Assembly (NCBI GenBank): GCA_019649035.1
Contig: BMAT01002766.1
Span: 118,737-142,939, forward strand
Direction: 5' to 3'
DNA length: 24,203 bases
From: Elysia marginata
Taxonomy: Eukaryota; Mollusca; Gastropoda; Plakobranchidae
Shown here: one piece after another, positions 11,401-20,311 of the stretch
Layout: each line of letters opens with the position of its first letter
How positions within the stretch are numbered: position 1 is the first letter of the stretch
The notes under the pieces: generated by a model
Told to the model about the DNA's origin: nothing
Databases searched by the model: none
What the model saw: the letters and a program-made list of their open reading frames with translations, nothing else
Position numbers and translations under genes: made by a program

Positions 11401-11762
11401 GACAGCACGTTTTCAATTGTTCCAAGCGCCGTCTCTGATAAAACCTTGAAGTTGAAAAGAGACATTAAAATTAAAACAACCTAACCTTTGGTAATCTACC
11501 TTCAGCAGAAATATATCGAATGACAGCATGCTGTTCGAATCGAACATCTTTAGTTGACGCCATGTTCGTAAACAATGCCGACGAAGGTCATCAGCCATTG
11601 GTTTTGACGTAAGCATTTTTGGTGCTCACTGATCTTACACAAATGCCATTTTCTCTCACATGCTATCTGGTTAGAGAGTGTGCATGCCAAATTTCAGATG
11701 CCAGGGTCAAATATGTTAAAAGTTACAAGCGAAACTGCATTTAGTTTCAGCTCACCCTCGTA

Positions 11763-12079
11763 AAAATAGCAATGAACCTTCCACCACTACGGTGCTTAGT
11801 AATATTTTATAAGCCGTCCTTCGCTTAAGCAATGTTACAGGCTCAAAAAGTTAATCCATGCAGGCGTTTTAGGAACTAGCATAATATTTAAAGTCGGCGC
11901 TTGGGCTCAAGCCAACATATTAGGACCCTACACCAGACCACCAAGAAGCGACAACAATGTCAAAAAAAATAAAAGAACAAAACGTGACATAAATTGATAA
12001 GCTATGATTATTGACAAAAAATTTAATGTAGGCCTTCTTGGCAAGTGTGCCGTTGAAGTCATAGGAACTGATCTGGACT
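11763..12079. other. Unannotated DNA up to the assembly gap
   Basis: No coding or repeat signature recognised. Open frames reported across the following gap run through N and are not meaningful. Confidence 0.4.
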
Positions 12080-12120
12080 NNNNNNNNNNNNNNNNNNNNN
12101 NNNNNNNNNNNNNNNNNNNN
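12080..12120. other. Assembly gap (41 N)
   Basis: A run of 41 undetermined bases between ordinary sequence. The real length is unknown. Confidence 1.
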
Positions 12121-12154
12121 CAGGTCAAGACGCACATTTTGGTTTTAAAGCTTC

Positions 12155-12339
12155 TCAAGATCTACATTCAATCAAAATATTTTCAGTCAATAGCAGAGAC
12201 AAGGAGGTGAGATACAGCACCAGTTTTATGCCTTTTGGTGTCAATAAAAGGACGTGTTTTCCGGGTTGAGATGTTCTGGTGAACCAATACACACAGGAGT
12301 GGACCCTCCTGCCATCCTTCACGAAAAATCCCTCTCGCA
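12155..12339 (-). CDS. Candidate minus-strand exon, unrecognised
   Basis: On the minus strand, CTTACTAACTTTGTCTTTTAG ends at 12340; it contains a consensus branch point (TACTAAC), a pyrimidine tract and AG, a strong 3' splice site. Two frames stay open after it. One reads REGFFVKDGRRVHSCVYW and ends at 12155; the other reads GIFREGWQEGPLLCVLVHQ and ends earlier. Neither is a family I recognise, and no matching neighbouring exon is found, so this may be a transposon or pseudogene remnant. Confidence 0.25.
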
Positions 12340-13963
12340 CTAAAAGACAAAGTTAGTAAGGAAAAAAACTAGACAAAATGAAATAAATGAAAGTTGTTTA
12401 TTTTGTTACAGGAAAAGGCCTAATCGTGGATAAATTTGATGGCAATAAAAAAAAAAAAGCTACAACAGATTTCGTCCACATCATCTCTAGCTTCTCCTTA
12501 TTTTACACTCATTGGCTTTGATGGAATCATGGCTATGATAGGTTTTGAAGGTTCCGAACTGATGTGAGTTGCACAAAGCTTACTCCACAGAATCAGATCA
12601 CACTTTTTTAAACTGCCCAGTTACGAACTTAGTGGACACAGTCCATAATGTTGATGAAGACTTGGTAGCCTGGATTAACAACTTTAATCTGGAGGTTTAG
12701 CCACAATTATGATGCTACTACTACTGCTCCTCTTAATTTTGTCATTGTCATAATACAATCTTGTTACAGAGAAGCCTACTCTGCAAGCCTTTATTTATCT
12801 CATTTCACTTATGAACGTATGGCCAAAACCCTGGGCGGCGTAAAGACAACGATGTCTAACAGTAGGCCTAATGGCTCTTTTTTTTTTTTTTGCTGTTTCA
12901 AAAAAAATTCTTAAAGATTACATTGATAGTTGGTAAAAATCAATAATAGAAAGACAAATTATAAAATGAAAAAAAAAAACTATATGAGATGTAGCCTAGA
13001 TTTCCACGAGTCATAGCCTACATTCCAAATGTACACCAATCAACTGAAACTTATAGAGGTGCAAAAATATTACTGATTGGGTGATTAGGCTTGCTTTGGT
13101 GAACATGTAGTTGCACCCGCTTAAAAATTATATGTACAACAATAAAAAAAGCAATGAACTGCAGTGGGCTTGTAATTTTTGTGTAATTGTTTTGCTAAAA
13201 GTGATTCTACACAATACTATTCTAAAACAAGCAAACGAACAAAACGAATGCCTTTTTAGTAAAGATAAAACTTGAGCAGAACTTACACATTTTAAATGCC
13301 TAGTTTAAATAATACGTGAAACGTTAAAGCACTGCACACCAGCGCCTCATTTTTTAATCGTTTACACAATAATATTATAAATATGATCATGCAAAATTTT
13401 AATCGGGAGCTTCTCGGTATTTGAAATTAACAGTTACAATGTAGATCCAGTTGTTTTTATATATTATATTTTTTTTTTAGTTCAACGCTCTTTTATGATT
13501 TTTTAAAGCATTCCGCAACTCTTTATCACTGATGAAAAGAAGATTTATAATGGCTCCACTCTACGGAATCTCTCCTTTGACAAAATAATCTTGACTGGAC
13601 ATGGGTTCTAATAGTTTATCTTTAGAAAAACTTTTTTTTTATAGAAAAACTTTTTTTTTTGTGTCTTTCAGGCAATGCATTGGGAGGATTTGGCATTATT
13701 TTGCCAGGCAGGATGTCTTCTTTGTTCGTAGGAAAACAAAACGAAACGAAAGATAGCCTAGCAGAGCAAAATAGAAATCTTCAAATCTATATCTGTGAGC
13801 TTCTAGGAAAAAGAAAATAAGAAGGTAAATCTACAAGTAGATCTAGATCTAGACCTAGATCCATACTCTTTCTGGAAAGATTTTTACAAGTCTAAATCTA
13901 TATGATCAAGACTTTATCCATCTAGATCTAGATTACTAGATTCTAATCTGATGTCTTACAGTT
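12340..13963. other. AT-rich DNA with homopolymers and GATCTA simple repeats
   Basis: No supported gene. Long T and A runs occur near 12450, 12880, 12970 and 13470. TAGAAAAACT plus a T-run is repeated back to back at about 13623-13660. A GATCTA-type simple repeat occurs at about 13838-13861 and recurs at about 13918-13945. Confidence 0.45.
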
Positions 13964-14080
13964 ACATTTATAAATGGCTTTATCCTGGGATTGGCCCGCT
14001 GGTGTTAAAAATGGGTTGTCATTCCTTTCATTTCGTCAGTCTCACCAGCGGGCCAATGCCAGGATTATCCCACATTTATA
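13964..14080. repeat. Hairpin element (inverted repeat, about 36-bp arms)
   Basis: The left arm 13969-14004 and right arm 14043-14080 are reverse complements with a few mismatches; the inner ATTGGCCCGCTGGTG/CACCAGCGGGCCAAT blocks are perfect. The spacer is 38 bases. ACATTTATA occurs at both outer edges (13964-13972 and 14072-14080), either a target duplication or an extension of the palindrome. Size and structure fit a tiny MITE. Confidence 0.7.
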
Positions 14081-14175
14081 TCTAGAATCTAAATTTATAG
14101 TCTAGATCTAGGCCTATTCGCCCTATAGTATAGATTAGACTTAGATTTAGATCTATATTCTAGTAATCTAGAGTC
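14080..14175. repeat. GATCTA/TCTAGA-type simple repeat region
   Basis: Repeated TCTAGA, CTAGATCTA and TAGATCTA words with interruptions, part of a series at about 13838, 13918 and here that brackets the hairpin element. This motif class is also scattered at 16500 and 17030. Confidence 0.5.
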
Positions 14176-14296
14176 AGTGTACTACCTCCGTCCCCCCCCC
14201 TGTGGAAGTGGTCAAACCACCGACCCCCTGTGTACCTCGGTTCCTTTGGCCTTATAATGGCAGCTGAAGTGGGATGGTGATGGTGCTCTCTCTATA

Positions 14297-14551
14297 GGGG
14301 GGCCTAGATAGCTCAATTGGTAGTGGCTTTGCTCCGTGGCCAAGAGGTCGCGGGTTCGAAACACAGCCGAGCACAGTCCGGGCCCCTACTGGTTGGGTCG
14401 GTGTCAGTATAATGTGACCGGCTGAGGCTAAGTCATGGTATCCCCGCTAGTCTCTGGGTGGCAGCCCGTAAATTGTCATTGGGACCCAAGCCCTGAGAGC
14501 ACCTTTGAAGTGGAATTGGGCTTGTAAAAATACCCTTCAATCAATCAATCA
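14297..14551 (+). mobile_element. tRNA-derived SINE with 12-bp target duplication
   Basis: The A-box-like TAGCTCAATTGGTAG (14309-14323) and B-box-like CGGGTTCGAAAC (14351-14362) have tRNA spacing. The body includes GGTGTCAGTATAATGTGACC, and the 3' end is a CAAT repeat. GCTCTCTCTATA flanks the element on both sides (14285-14296 and 14552-14563), a clear target-site duplication that sets the ends exactly. The element is full length, but its tRNA fold is degenerate, so it is not a tRNA gene. Confidence 0.88.
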
Positions 14552-14563
14552 GCTCTCTCTATA

Positions 14564-15359
14564 TATATAGGCATAGTCACATTGTAAACGTAGGTTTATA
14601 TCTAGTAATAGTATTAAATTTAGACGCCCGACGAAATCTACTTTTGTATATTCAAGCAGCTACTAGATCTAGTGCTAAGCACAAGGTAAAGTGCCGACTA
14701 ACTTACACGGCCTCAAATGTGTAACTCACGACTGAGCTATAGATGTAATTTGTAAACAAGCAAACTGCAAAGGCGACTGATGCGGCTCGATCCTCGATAC
14801 AACTTTGTACAAGCGGTTGGCTGTTAGAAATCTAGTATCTGATTCTGAGTCTGACGGGAAAGATTCTTCCTTGGTAAAAAAAACCCCAAAAAACTCAACC
14901 ACTTTGACGGCCTTAACTATAACAATCTTTAAAACAGTTGATAAATGAACAACAGCAGTCACAATAGTCGGAGATGTCGTGTAGTCGAGTTAAAGTAACA
15001 AAGAAAAATGAAGCAATAACAGCTACAGTAAAACTGTGGGCAGTCAGCTCTGAAGAAAGGCTATCAGTTCAATTTGCCCATTCCCCTCCGCATTTAACTT
15101 TAAAAGAAAAAAAAATCACAGGTTTGCCGCCCCCCGAAGTAAGAAGGCTCTGTCGCATATATCAGCTCTAGCCAGGGGATGTGACTTTCACATGCCAACA
15201 TGAGGCTGGCAGTCAGGCCTCACTGTCTACCGCACATGCGCCAAGCCCATGAACCATGGAGATGAAAGGGAAAAGTAACTAGAACTGATTTTGCGCATGT
15301 GCAGTGGATCTTGCTCCCGTAAACGAGGATCCAACAAACTGCACGACTGTTGCATGTGG
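14564..15359. other. Spacer of mixed composition; possible exon or promoter DNA
   Basis: Higher GC than the left half. A minus-strand stretch 14726-14871 follows a TTTTTTTTACCAAG acceptor-like site and reads FPSDSESDTRFLTANRLY, but no partner exon is found. A plus-strand frame from 14974 has no recognised family. CCGCACATGCGCC (15230) and TTTGCGCATGTGCA (15290) are an inverted pair resembling NRF1-type promoter motifs. None is strong enough to call a gene. Confidence 0.3.
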
Positions 15360-16326
15360 TAGAGCTGGGGTCTGCTGGTAAAATCTGGGAATCATTCCCT
15401 CCGCACACCGAGCAGCTACTGAATTACGAGCTCCTGCTCGCTCGGCCTCTGTGGGCATCGCAGGGCCTCATAGCTCGGTGGGATTCCTTGGGTCTCGTGG
15501 CTCGGTGGGCCTTGAGCAGCCAAGCAGAATGATGCTGGTATTCTGCTTGGTCGACTTTTCGGCCAATCAGAGGCTGGTATTCCGCTCGCACGTATGACTA
15601 TGACTTAAGGAAAGAGAGGGGCTTCTGAAAATTTAAATTCGATGGCCCGCTGATTCATTTAGACAATTATTTCTGTTGTTTTTTTTTACCTTCCCACCCA
15701 TTACTGTTTATTTCCAAATAACTTGTAACACAAACTTATTAGTCTAGCTATTTTTAAAAGCTTTGTAATGTTGGTTATGGTACAGAAAATGGCAGAAGAA
15801 TTAGATATATACACAAGGAAGCAAACACAGAGCCTACAGTGTTCTACGAGACATGAACAAGGCACCGATACTCATCATGTTAAGTTTGTTAACATTCAAT
15901 GGCATTATGAATATCTATGCACGCAGTACATGTATGTTAATCATTAAAAATAATAATGCTCTAAATAATTTATGTGTTTGGAAATCCCCACTAGCCCCTA
16001 AGCTTAGTATACTGGCGCAGACAGCAGTCCTGGTTAGCCTAGCCGCTAGACGCGAGAGGCATGCGGCTAGGCTAACCAGTAGCGCTAGCCACCTCTCTAA
16101 CAGGTGACTGCTATCTGCGGTGCCAGCGATTTCCCTCTCTTTCCTAAAGTTATACCAGCAAGCGGAATACCAGCCTCTGATTGGCTTCTCATGATTCCCT
16201 GATTGTCGAGAATGATGCTGAATCGCCTAGCGGGTAGAGACTGTCAGCCACTAGGGAATCGCTCTCTATACCAGCTCATTGGGAGCAACGAGTTAGTATC
16301 ATTCCCGCGGACGCACCCCAGCTCTA
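15360..16326. mobile_element. Foldback (long imperfect inverted repeat) element, about 1 kb
   Basis: The outer ends TAGAGCTGGGG (15360-15370) and CCCCAGCTCTA (16316-16326) are perfect inverted complements. A perfect 25-base inverted pair lies further in (15562-15586 against 16161-16185). Between them the arms align only in patches (GGGAATCAT, AATGATGCTG), so the arms are about 227 and 166 bases with a 574-base centre. The left arm also has its own 11-base palindrome (15520-15530 against 15540-15550). No transposase is encoded. A possible diverged target duplication is GCATGTGG at the left against GCATACAAGTGG at the right. Class unknown. Confidence 0.6.
16012..16126. repeat. Strong hairpin inside the foldback element
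   Basis: A perfect 17-base inverted pair, CTGGTTAGCCTAGCCGC (16030-16046) and GCGGCTAGGCTAACCAG (16063-16079), has a 16-base loop. An outer imperfect stem is formed by 16012-16029 and 16106-16126. It could be a structured RNA, a second small MITE, or simply the palindromic core of the host element. Confidence 0.6.
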
Positions 16327-16718
16327 GCATACAAGTGGCATAAAGTCTGACTTTAAACATCAGCTAGCTACTGCGCAACTAAGCTAACGTCAAATGTATG
16401 GTACTACAGTGTTGTGACTTCAGGCCCTAGATTATAGCTGGATCTACTGGACTGGATTCTTTAGATATATATATATACCCTTTAGCTTTATAGTTCTAGA
16501 GCTAGATATAAATTCAAGATCTAGATGATCCAGCTTTCAACCCTTTTTTTATTTTGAAAATATGTCAATGCAATTGCAAATAGTTATCAGCCTGGCAAAG
16601 TCTCAAGGGACCTCAGTTGTTCAAGAGTACTTGGAATTAGATTAAGACTTCTTAGAATCTAAATCTTAGACTAAATTGTCAGTCGTTTTGCAGCCAAGTT
16701 TAAAATTTGTTTTAACAG

Positions 16719-16831
16719 CGTCTACTCATCTATAATGATATATACCTATCTAGTATCTCCAAAATGTGACAATGTCATGTTGGTCTTGGGGTCTCCGCAT
16801 TTTCGCCATCCCATGTTTGATTTTATGTTAC
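16719..16831 (+). CDS. Candidate internal or first coding exon of the gene ending at 17265
   Basis: A good acceptor (TTTGTTTTAACAG, ending 16718) and a consensus donor (C|GTGAGT at 16831/16832) bound 113 bases open in a single frame. The frame includes KCDNVMLVLGSPHFRHPMF; an internal ATG at 16777 could serve as start. The exon ends with one base of a split codon, which exactly complements the two leading bases of the exon at 17156. No homologue is recognised, and codon content is not decisive. Confidence 0.28.
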
Positions 16832-17155
16832 GTGAGTACCATTAGGTCTAGGAAGGTGGCAGCATTTCAGTGATAGGTAAAAATAGTAATGGCAGATTTT
16901 ATTGGTGCTGCTTGGGTTAGATAGAGTGCAAATAATCATAATGACACTTGAATTTCTGTGCCTCCTGGGGCTAGGCTGAAGATTTTATATAGTCTATAGT
17001 TCTTTACCTATATACATCAAGATCTAGTCTTTTTGCATGTAATAGAAATAGATCTACTCAAATTAATTATATCTTTCACTGCTATAAAGCACACTGGAAG
17101 TAATTATTATGTATAACAAATTTGAGTGACAACATTTCTTGTGATTCTGTTTTAG

Positions 17156-17265
17156 ATCTTGATCTACCGAATGATGTACAAAAGCTAGTCAACACCGATA
17201 CACCCAGTCCCACTCCCAGGGCAAGACCAGAGAAGGAATTCTGGTCTAATTTAAAAAGTATTTAG
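17156..17265 (+). CDS. Terminal coding exon of an unrecognised gene
   Basis: The acceptor GTGATTCTGTTTTAG ends at 17155. After two bases completing a split codon, 35 sense codons and a TAG (17263-17265) follow. The peptide includes LPNDVQKLVNTDTPSPTPRA and ends PEKEFWSNLKSI. A charged, proline-containing tail with varied residues in such AT-rich surroundings looks like real coding sequence. It is followed by an AATAAA at 17488-17493 with a TG-rich stretch after it. Function unknown; upstream exons are uncertain apart from the candidate at 16719. Confidence 0.45.
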
Positions 17266-17493
17266 AGAAATGGGGATCGAGTCCAAGGATTAAAACATAG
17301 CTGGTGCCTTATGAAATTTAAATTGTCAAGATCTAGTTTATAGGGGCTGTTAAAAGTGACCCCAAACAAAAACCCAAATCTCCCCATATAAAATCCGCCA
17401 CAAAGTGGCCAAGAGTCACATGACCATTTCCGGGTAAAAAGAGTTCAGAACCATTGTCCAACCCTTAATGTTCATGCTAAAGAAGTCAATAAA
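17266..17493 (+). other. Probable 3' UTR with poly(A) signal
   Basis: From the TAG to AATAAA at 17488-17493, followed by ATGTGTTG as a possible downstream element. A second AATAAA lies at 17519-17524. Depends on the terminal exon being real. Confidence 0.35.
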
Positions 17494-17524
17494 ATGTGTT
17501 GCATTAACTCCAGTTGAGAATAAA

Positions 17525-19225
17525 TTAAAAAAAAAAAACTATCCATTTTAAAATAATATGATTTTCTATATCAGCTCACCAATGCAATCAACTTTTTTAG
17601 GTGGAGAAAAGGTCTGTTAGTGCATGCCAATCCTCAAAGTAAAACTAGTGCTAACTCTTTGAACAAGAGGCGCCATTGGGCTAGCTTCAATGGCTATGGA
17701 TACTAAAGCTGCATTTATTAACATCCTCACCATAAGTGATAAAATTTAATTTAATTAATGTTTAACTTCAATTCAAAATCTCGCAACCTCTTAAAGTTAA
17801 ATGACTGATTGTACAGAATCATCATGAAACTGTATTTTAAGAACTGCGCGTTTTGATTAATGAAACAGAAAACTGAAAAGTGCTTAGTTTTAGTTTTAAA
17901 ACTTTAAGAGAAAACTGTCCATTTTACATTGGCTGCGATTATCCGCACCCCCTTGGTGTAAATACTCTTCACATCCCCCTGAACCTTAGAAACAAATATA
18001 GCACTAGCAACAGCATACAGGCAGAGATATGGGAATGAATAAAGGACTAGGCTAGTTCTAAGCATTGTATGTAGATGTGGATAACAATCCATGCAGAGGA
18101 CTGAAGCATAGATCTACACGATTGTAGGGTTTGCTAACAGGAGCTTTCTTCAGTGTGAAAACTGGTAGTGTTTACTTTAACCCTATCTGGAAGTGAAATC
18201 CCAAAATTTTAGACCTACTTCATACATGCCTACGCTTTCTGACCCTTTATTCACTCTGTGTTATACATATTCCCTCTCCTTTCTACAGTTTCAGTGAAAC
18301 TGAAGTTTAAAAAATACAATTGTCAAATCTATCAACAATTTCTTGGAAAATGTATTTCACCCAATACAATGTGTTTTCTAAACAATATTTTGTCTGCATT
18401 AAAGTAGAAGTACTAGAACATGTAGATGTTTGTGTTGTTTTGACTGTTTTTCTCCATTCATAATTTTATACCATCCCTTAGTCAACAGAAACACACAAGT
18501 TGTTTTTCCAATTCAAGTCTCGTCAAATCTTTTGAGTCACAGATAATGCAGCCATGAGTTCAATGTGCTTTGTCTCACACTATAAGCTTAACTTTAAATA
18601 CATATGGATTTTCATTCTGTCTGATGACCCTCGCCTAAAGAACCATAGCTATGCTCAAGGGTGGGGGTTGTCAACTGCCAAGTCACTTCTTCAGTCAGTC
18701 ATTGTATTTATAGACTAAACAGACGCTCACAAACCATGATTGTCAGATAGCAAAGAGTTGTGTTTCCACACTAGTTGGATTAGAAACCTAAAATAACTCG
18801 CAATCAGTTAAAAAACAAGTCGGGTTTTTGAACTTTTAATTTGAGGAAACACCTTTTCAAAGTAGATTTTTCTCTATAAGTTTTAATACATGTGTGTATT
18901 TTTCGACATGATTTTTTCTGCAATTTTTCACGTTTAGAAACTCAGAAAATGACTTGTTCAAAATATCAACCCTCTGCAATGTGAAAATTATGACATCCGA
19001 CTCATTTGGACTGGTTGCAGTTCAGAATAATGTAGCTTTCAAAAAAATTTAAAAAACAAATCTAATTGCTACAGAGTGAAGATTTATTGACTATTTTGAT
19101 ATAATCTCAATTGTGCAACTATTGTCTCTGTCTCTATTTCCCTCTCTCTCATGATCCAGAAATAGAATGGTTCTTGTTTACTCTTTCTCTTAATCCTTCT
19201 TGATCTAAGTCGAACCTAGGCCTAG
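17525..19225. other. AT-rich region with no supported gene
   Basis: No recognisable protein. A good-looking acceptor (CTCTCCTTTCTACAG near 18292) is followed by an AT-rich open stretch of about 115 bases without coding character. The first, non-coding exon of the RRM gene may lie here or just downstream, but cannot be located. Confidence 0.35.
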
Positions 19226-19236
19226 TTTCTTCTTCT

Positions 19237-19568
19237 GAGCAGCGTGGCTCAGTGGTTAGTGCATCGGACCTGTGATCGGGCGGTTGCGTGTTCAATTCCC
19301 AACCGCAACGCGTGTTTTAACTTCCTTAGGAAAGAAATTTTTATCCACACTTTCCTCAGTCCACCCACCTGTAAAATGGGTACCTGGCTGTAGGCAGTGC
19401 TTGAAATTTATAGAATATTAGTATTTGAGCGCCTAATAGGCAGCCATGCTGTAATACTCTGAAATATGAGTTGAATTTGCTTTGGTGTGTATAGGCCTGC
19501 TGACAGAAATATGTAAAGTCGTGAGACTGCCTTCGGCAGGGAAGACTATTAGAAATCAATATTTTTTT
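19237..19568 (+). mobile_element. tRNA-derived SINE with a Meta-SINE-like core
   Basis: The A-box-like TGGCTCAGTGGTTAGTGC (19245-19262) and B-box-like GTGTTCAATTCCC (19288-19300) give a tRNA-like head. The core at 19354-19388 (TCAGTCCACCCACCTG, then AAATGGGTACCTGG) matches my memory of the central domain shared by many invertebrate SINEs. TTTCTTCTTCT flanks both ends (19226-19236 and 19569-19579) and may be the target duplication, though the right copy merges with a CTT microsatellite. An open frame through the 3' microsatellite is spurious. Confidence 0.7.
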
Positions 19569-19579
19569 TTTCTTCTTCT

Positions 19580-20298
19580 TCTTCTTCTTAAACCAGAATC
19601 TCCATCTTTTTTCTATTTCTACTTCTTTCTTTCTCTCCATCTAGTCTGGTACTTGAAATGGTTTTGTTTCTTCTTATTCTTTGCTCTATTTCTACGTCTT
19701 TTTTTTTTGTAACAATGCTTATGCCCATAAATTTTTCTGAAGTGTCACAGTGGGTTCAGAAACTTATGTGCAGTAAAGTGTGATAAAACCCTAAAGAAAA
19801 CAGATTACCTATAACTCAGCAAACAAACCCACAAAATATGTAAAAAAAATGTAAAAGTTAAATTCTAATTTTATTGAGCCTGTGTGGTAAAGGCACCTCC
19901 CACGCATGAGACAATGGCAAGAACAAATGAATTAAAACAAGACTTCAAAGTAACGTTTCCTTTAGGACCGAAATTATCCAAATGTAAGGACTAGAACTAA
20001 GATAGTAATTTAACCATGAAGTGGAAAGAATGAAATTAATCGATACCCGCAAAGACGAGGCAGGCTTTTACTTGGCGCCTATTTCCGCATCATTAGACCC
20101 TTTGAAACCGGTAATGGGGGGCAAATAATCAGGGCAGAGTACCCGCACCCCTGAGGTGCAAATGATCACACCGTTTTACAATTCAAATGGATGCAAACAT
20201 TAGATAAAAAATATTGGCAGGCTTTAATGTTCTAAGATCTTTTTAGCTTCAACTTTTTGAAACCGTAATGAATCCTTTTGTTTTAAATTTCCTCATAG
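19580..20298. other. Upstream region or 5' intron of the RRM gene
   Basis: Starts in the CTT/T-rich microsatellite tail, then AT-rich sequence. It ends with a pyrimidine-rich tract and AG at 20297-20298, so at least the right part is probably a 5' UTR intron. No promoter element is identified. Confidence 0.4.
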
Positions 20299-20311
20299 GT
20301 AAGCTGTGAAA

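Larger units (their letters stand above)
10022..11563 (-). pseudogene. Mariner transposase pseudogene
   Basis: Minus strand, N to C. An ATG at 11563 opens a frame containing KDVRFEQHAVIRYISAEG, the N-terminal helix-turn-helix start of mariner/GVQW3-like proteins; this frame ends at 11471. The SINE then interrupts. From about 10925 downward come a RDQKRSGRPLSASN segment, the second helix-turn-helix (KDIAEELEISKERV), ARWVPRML, then TGHESWVHHYDPESK, HHDNARPHTSRQTEEV, a SPDLAPSDF block and an AGGYAEK terminus. The DD(34)D catalytic triad is damaged: the first Asp is His (CAT at 10584-10586), the second is intact, and the third sits in a shifted frame. In-frame stops lie at 10794-10796 and 10446-10448, with several frameshifts. 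No functional transposase can be made. Confidence 0.9.
9906..11760 (-). mobile_element. Mariner-family DNA transposon, complete ends, inactive, with nested SINE
   Basis: The 30-base left end (9906-9935, starting CGAGGTTGGGCTAATAA) and the reverse complement of the right end (11731-11760, starting CGAGGGTGAGCTGAAAC) match at 22 of 30 positions, counted by eye. Both ends are bordered by TA (9904-9905 and 11761-11762), the target duplication used by Tc1/mariner elements. The interior carries a minus-strand mariner transposase in broken frames. Total span is 1855 bases; removing the SINE at about 11024-11400 leaves roughly 1.5 kb, near the usual mariner size. The diverged ends and damaged gene indicate an old, immobile copy. 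Confidence 0.85.

Noticed and set aside
11920..12210. Open frames across 12080-12120
   Set aside because: They run through undetermined bases and have no coding character on either side.
18293..18410. Exon after the acceptor CTCTCCTTTCTACAG
   Set aside because: The splice site is good, but the open stretch is AT-rich, unrecognised, and has no phase-compatible neighbour.
19356..19712. Proteins on both strands around 19500
   Set aside because: Both frames are dominated by the CTT/T microsatellite at the SINE tail.
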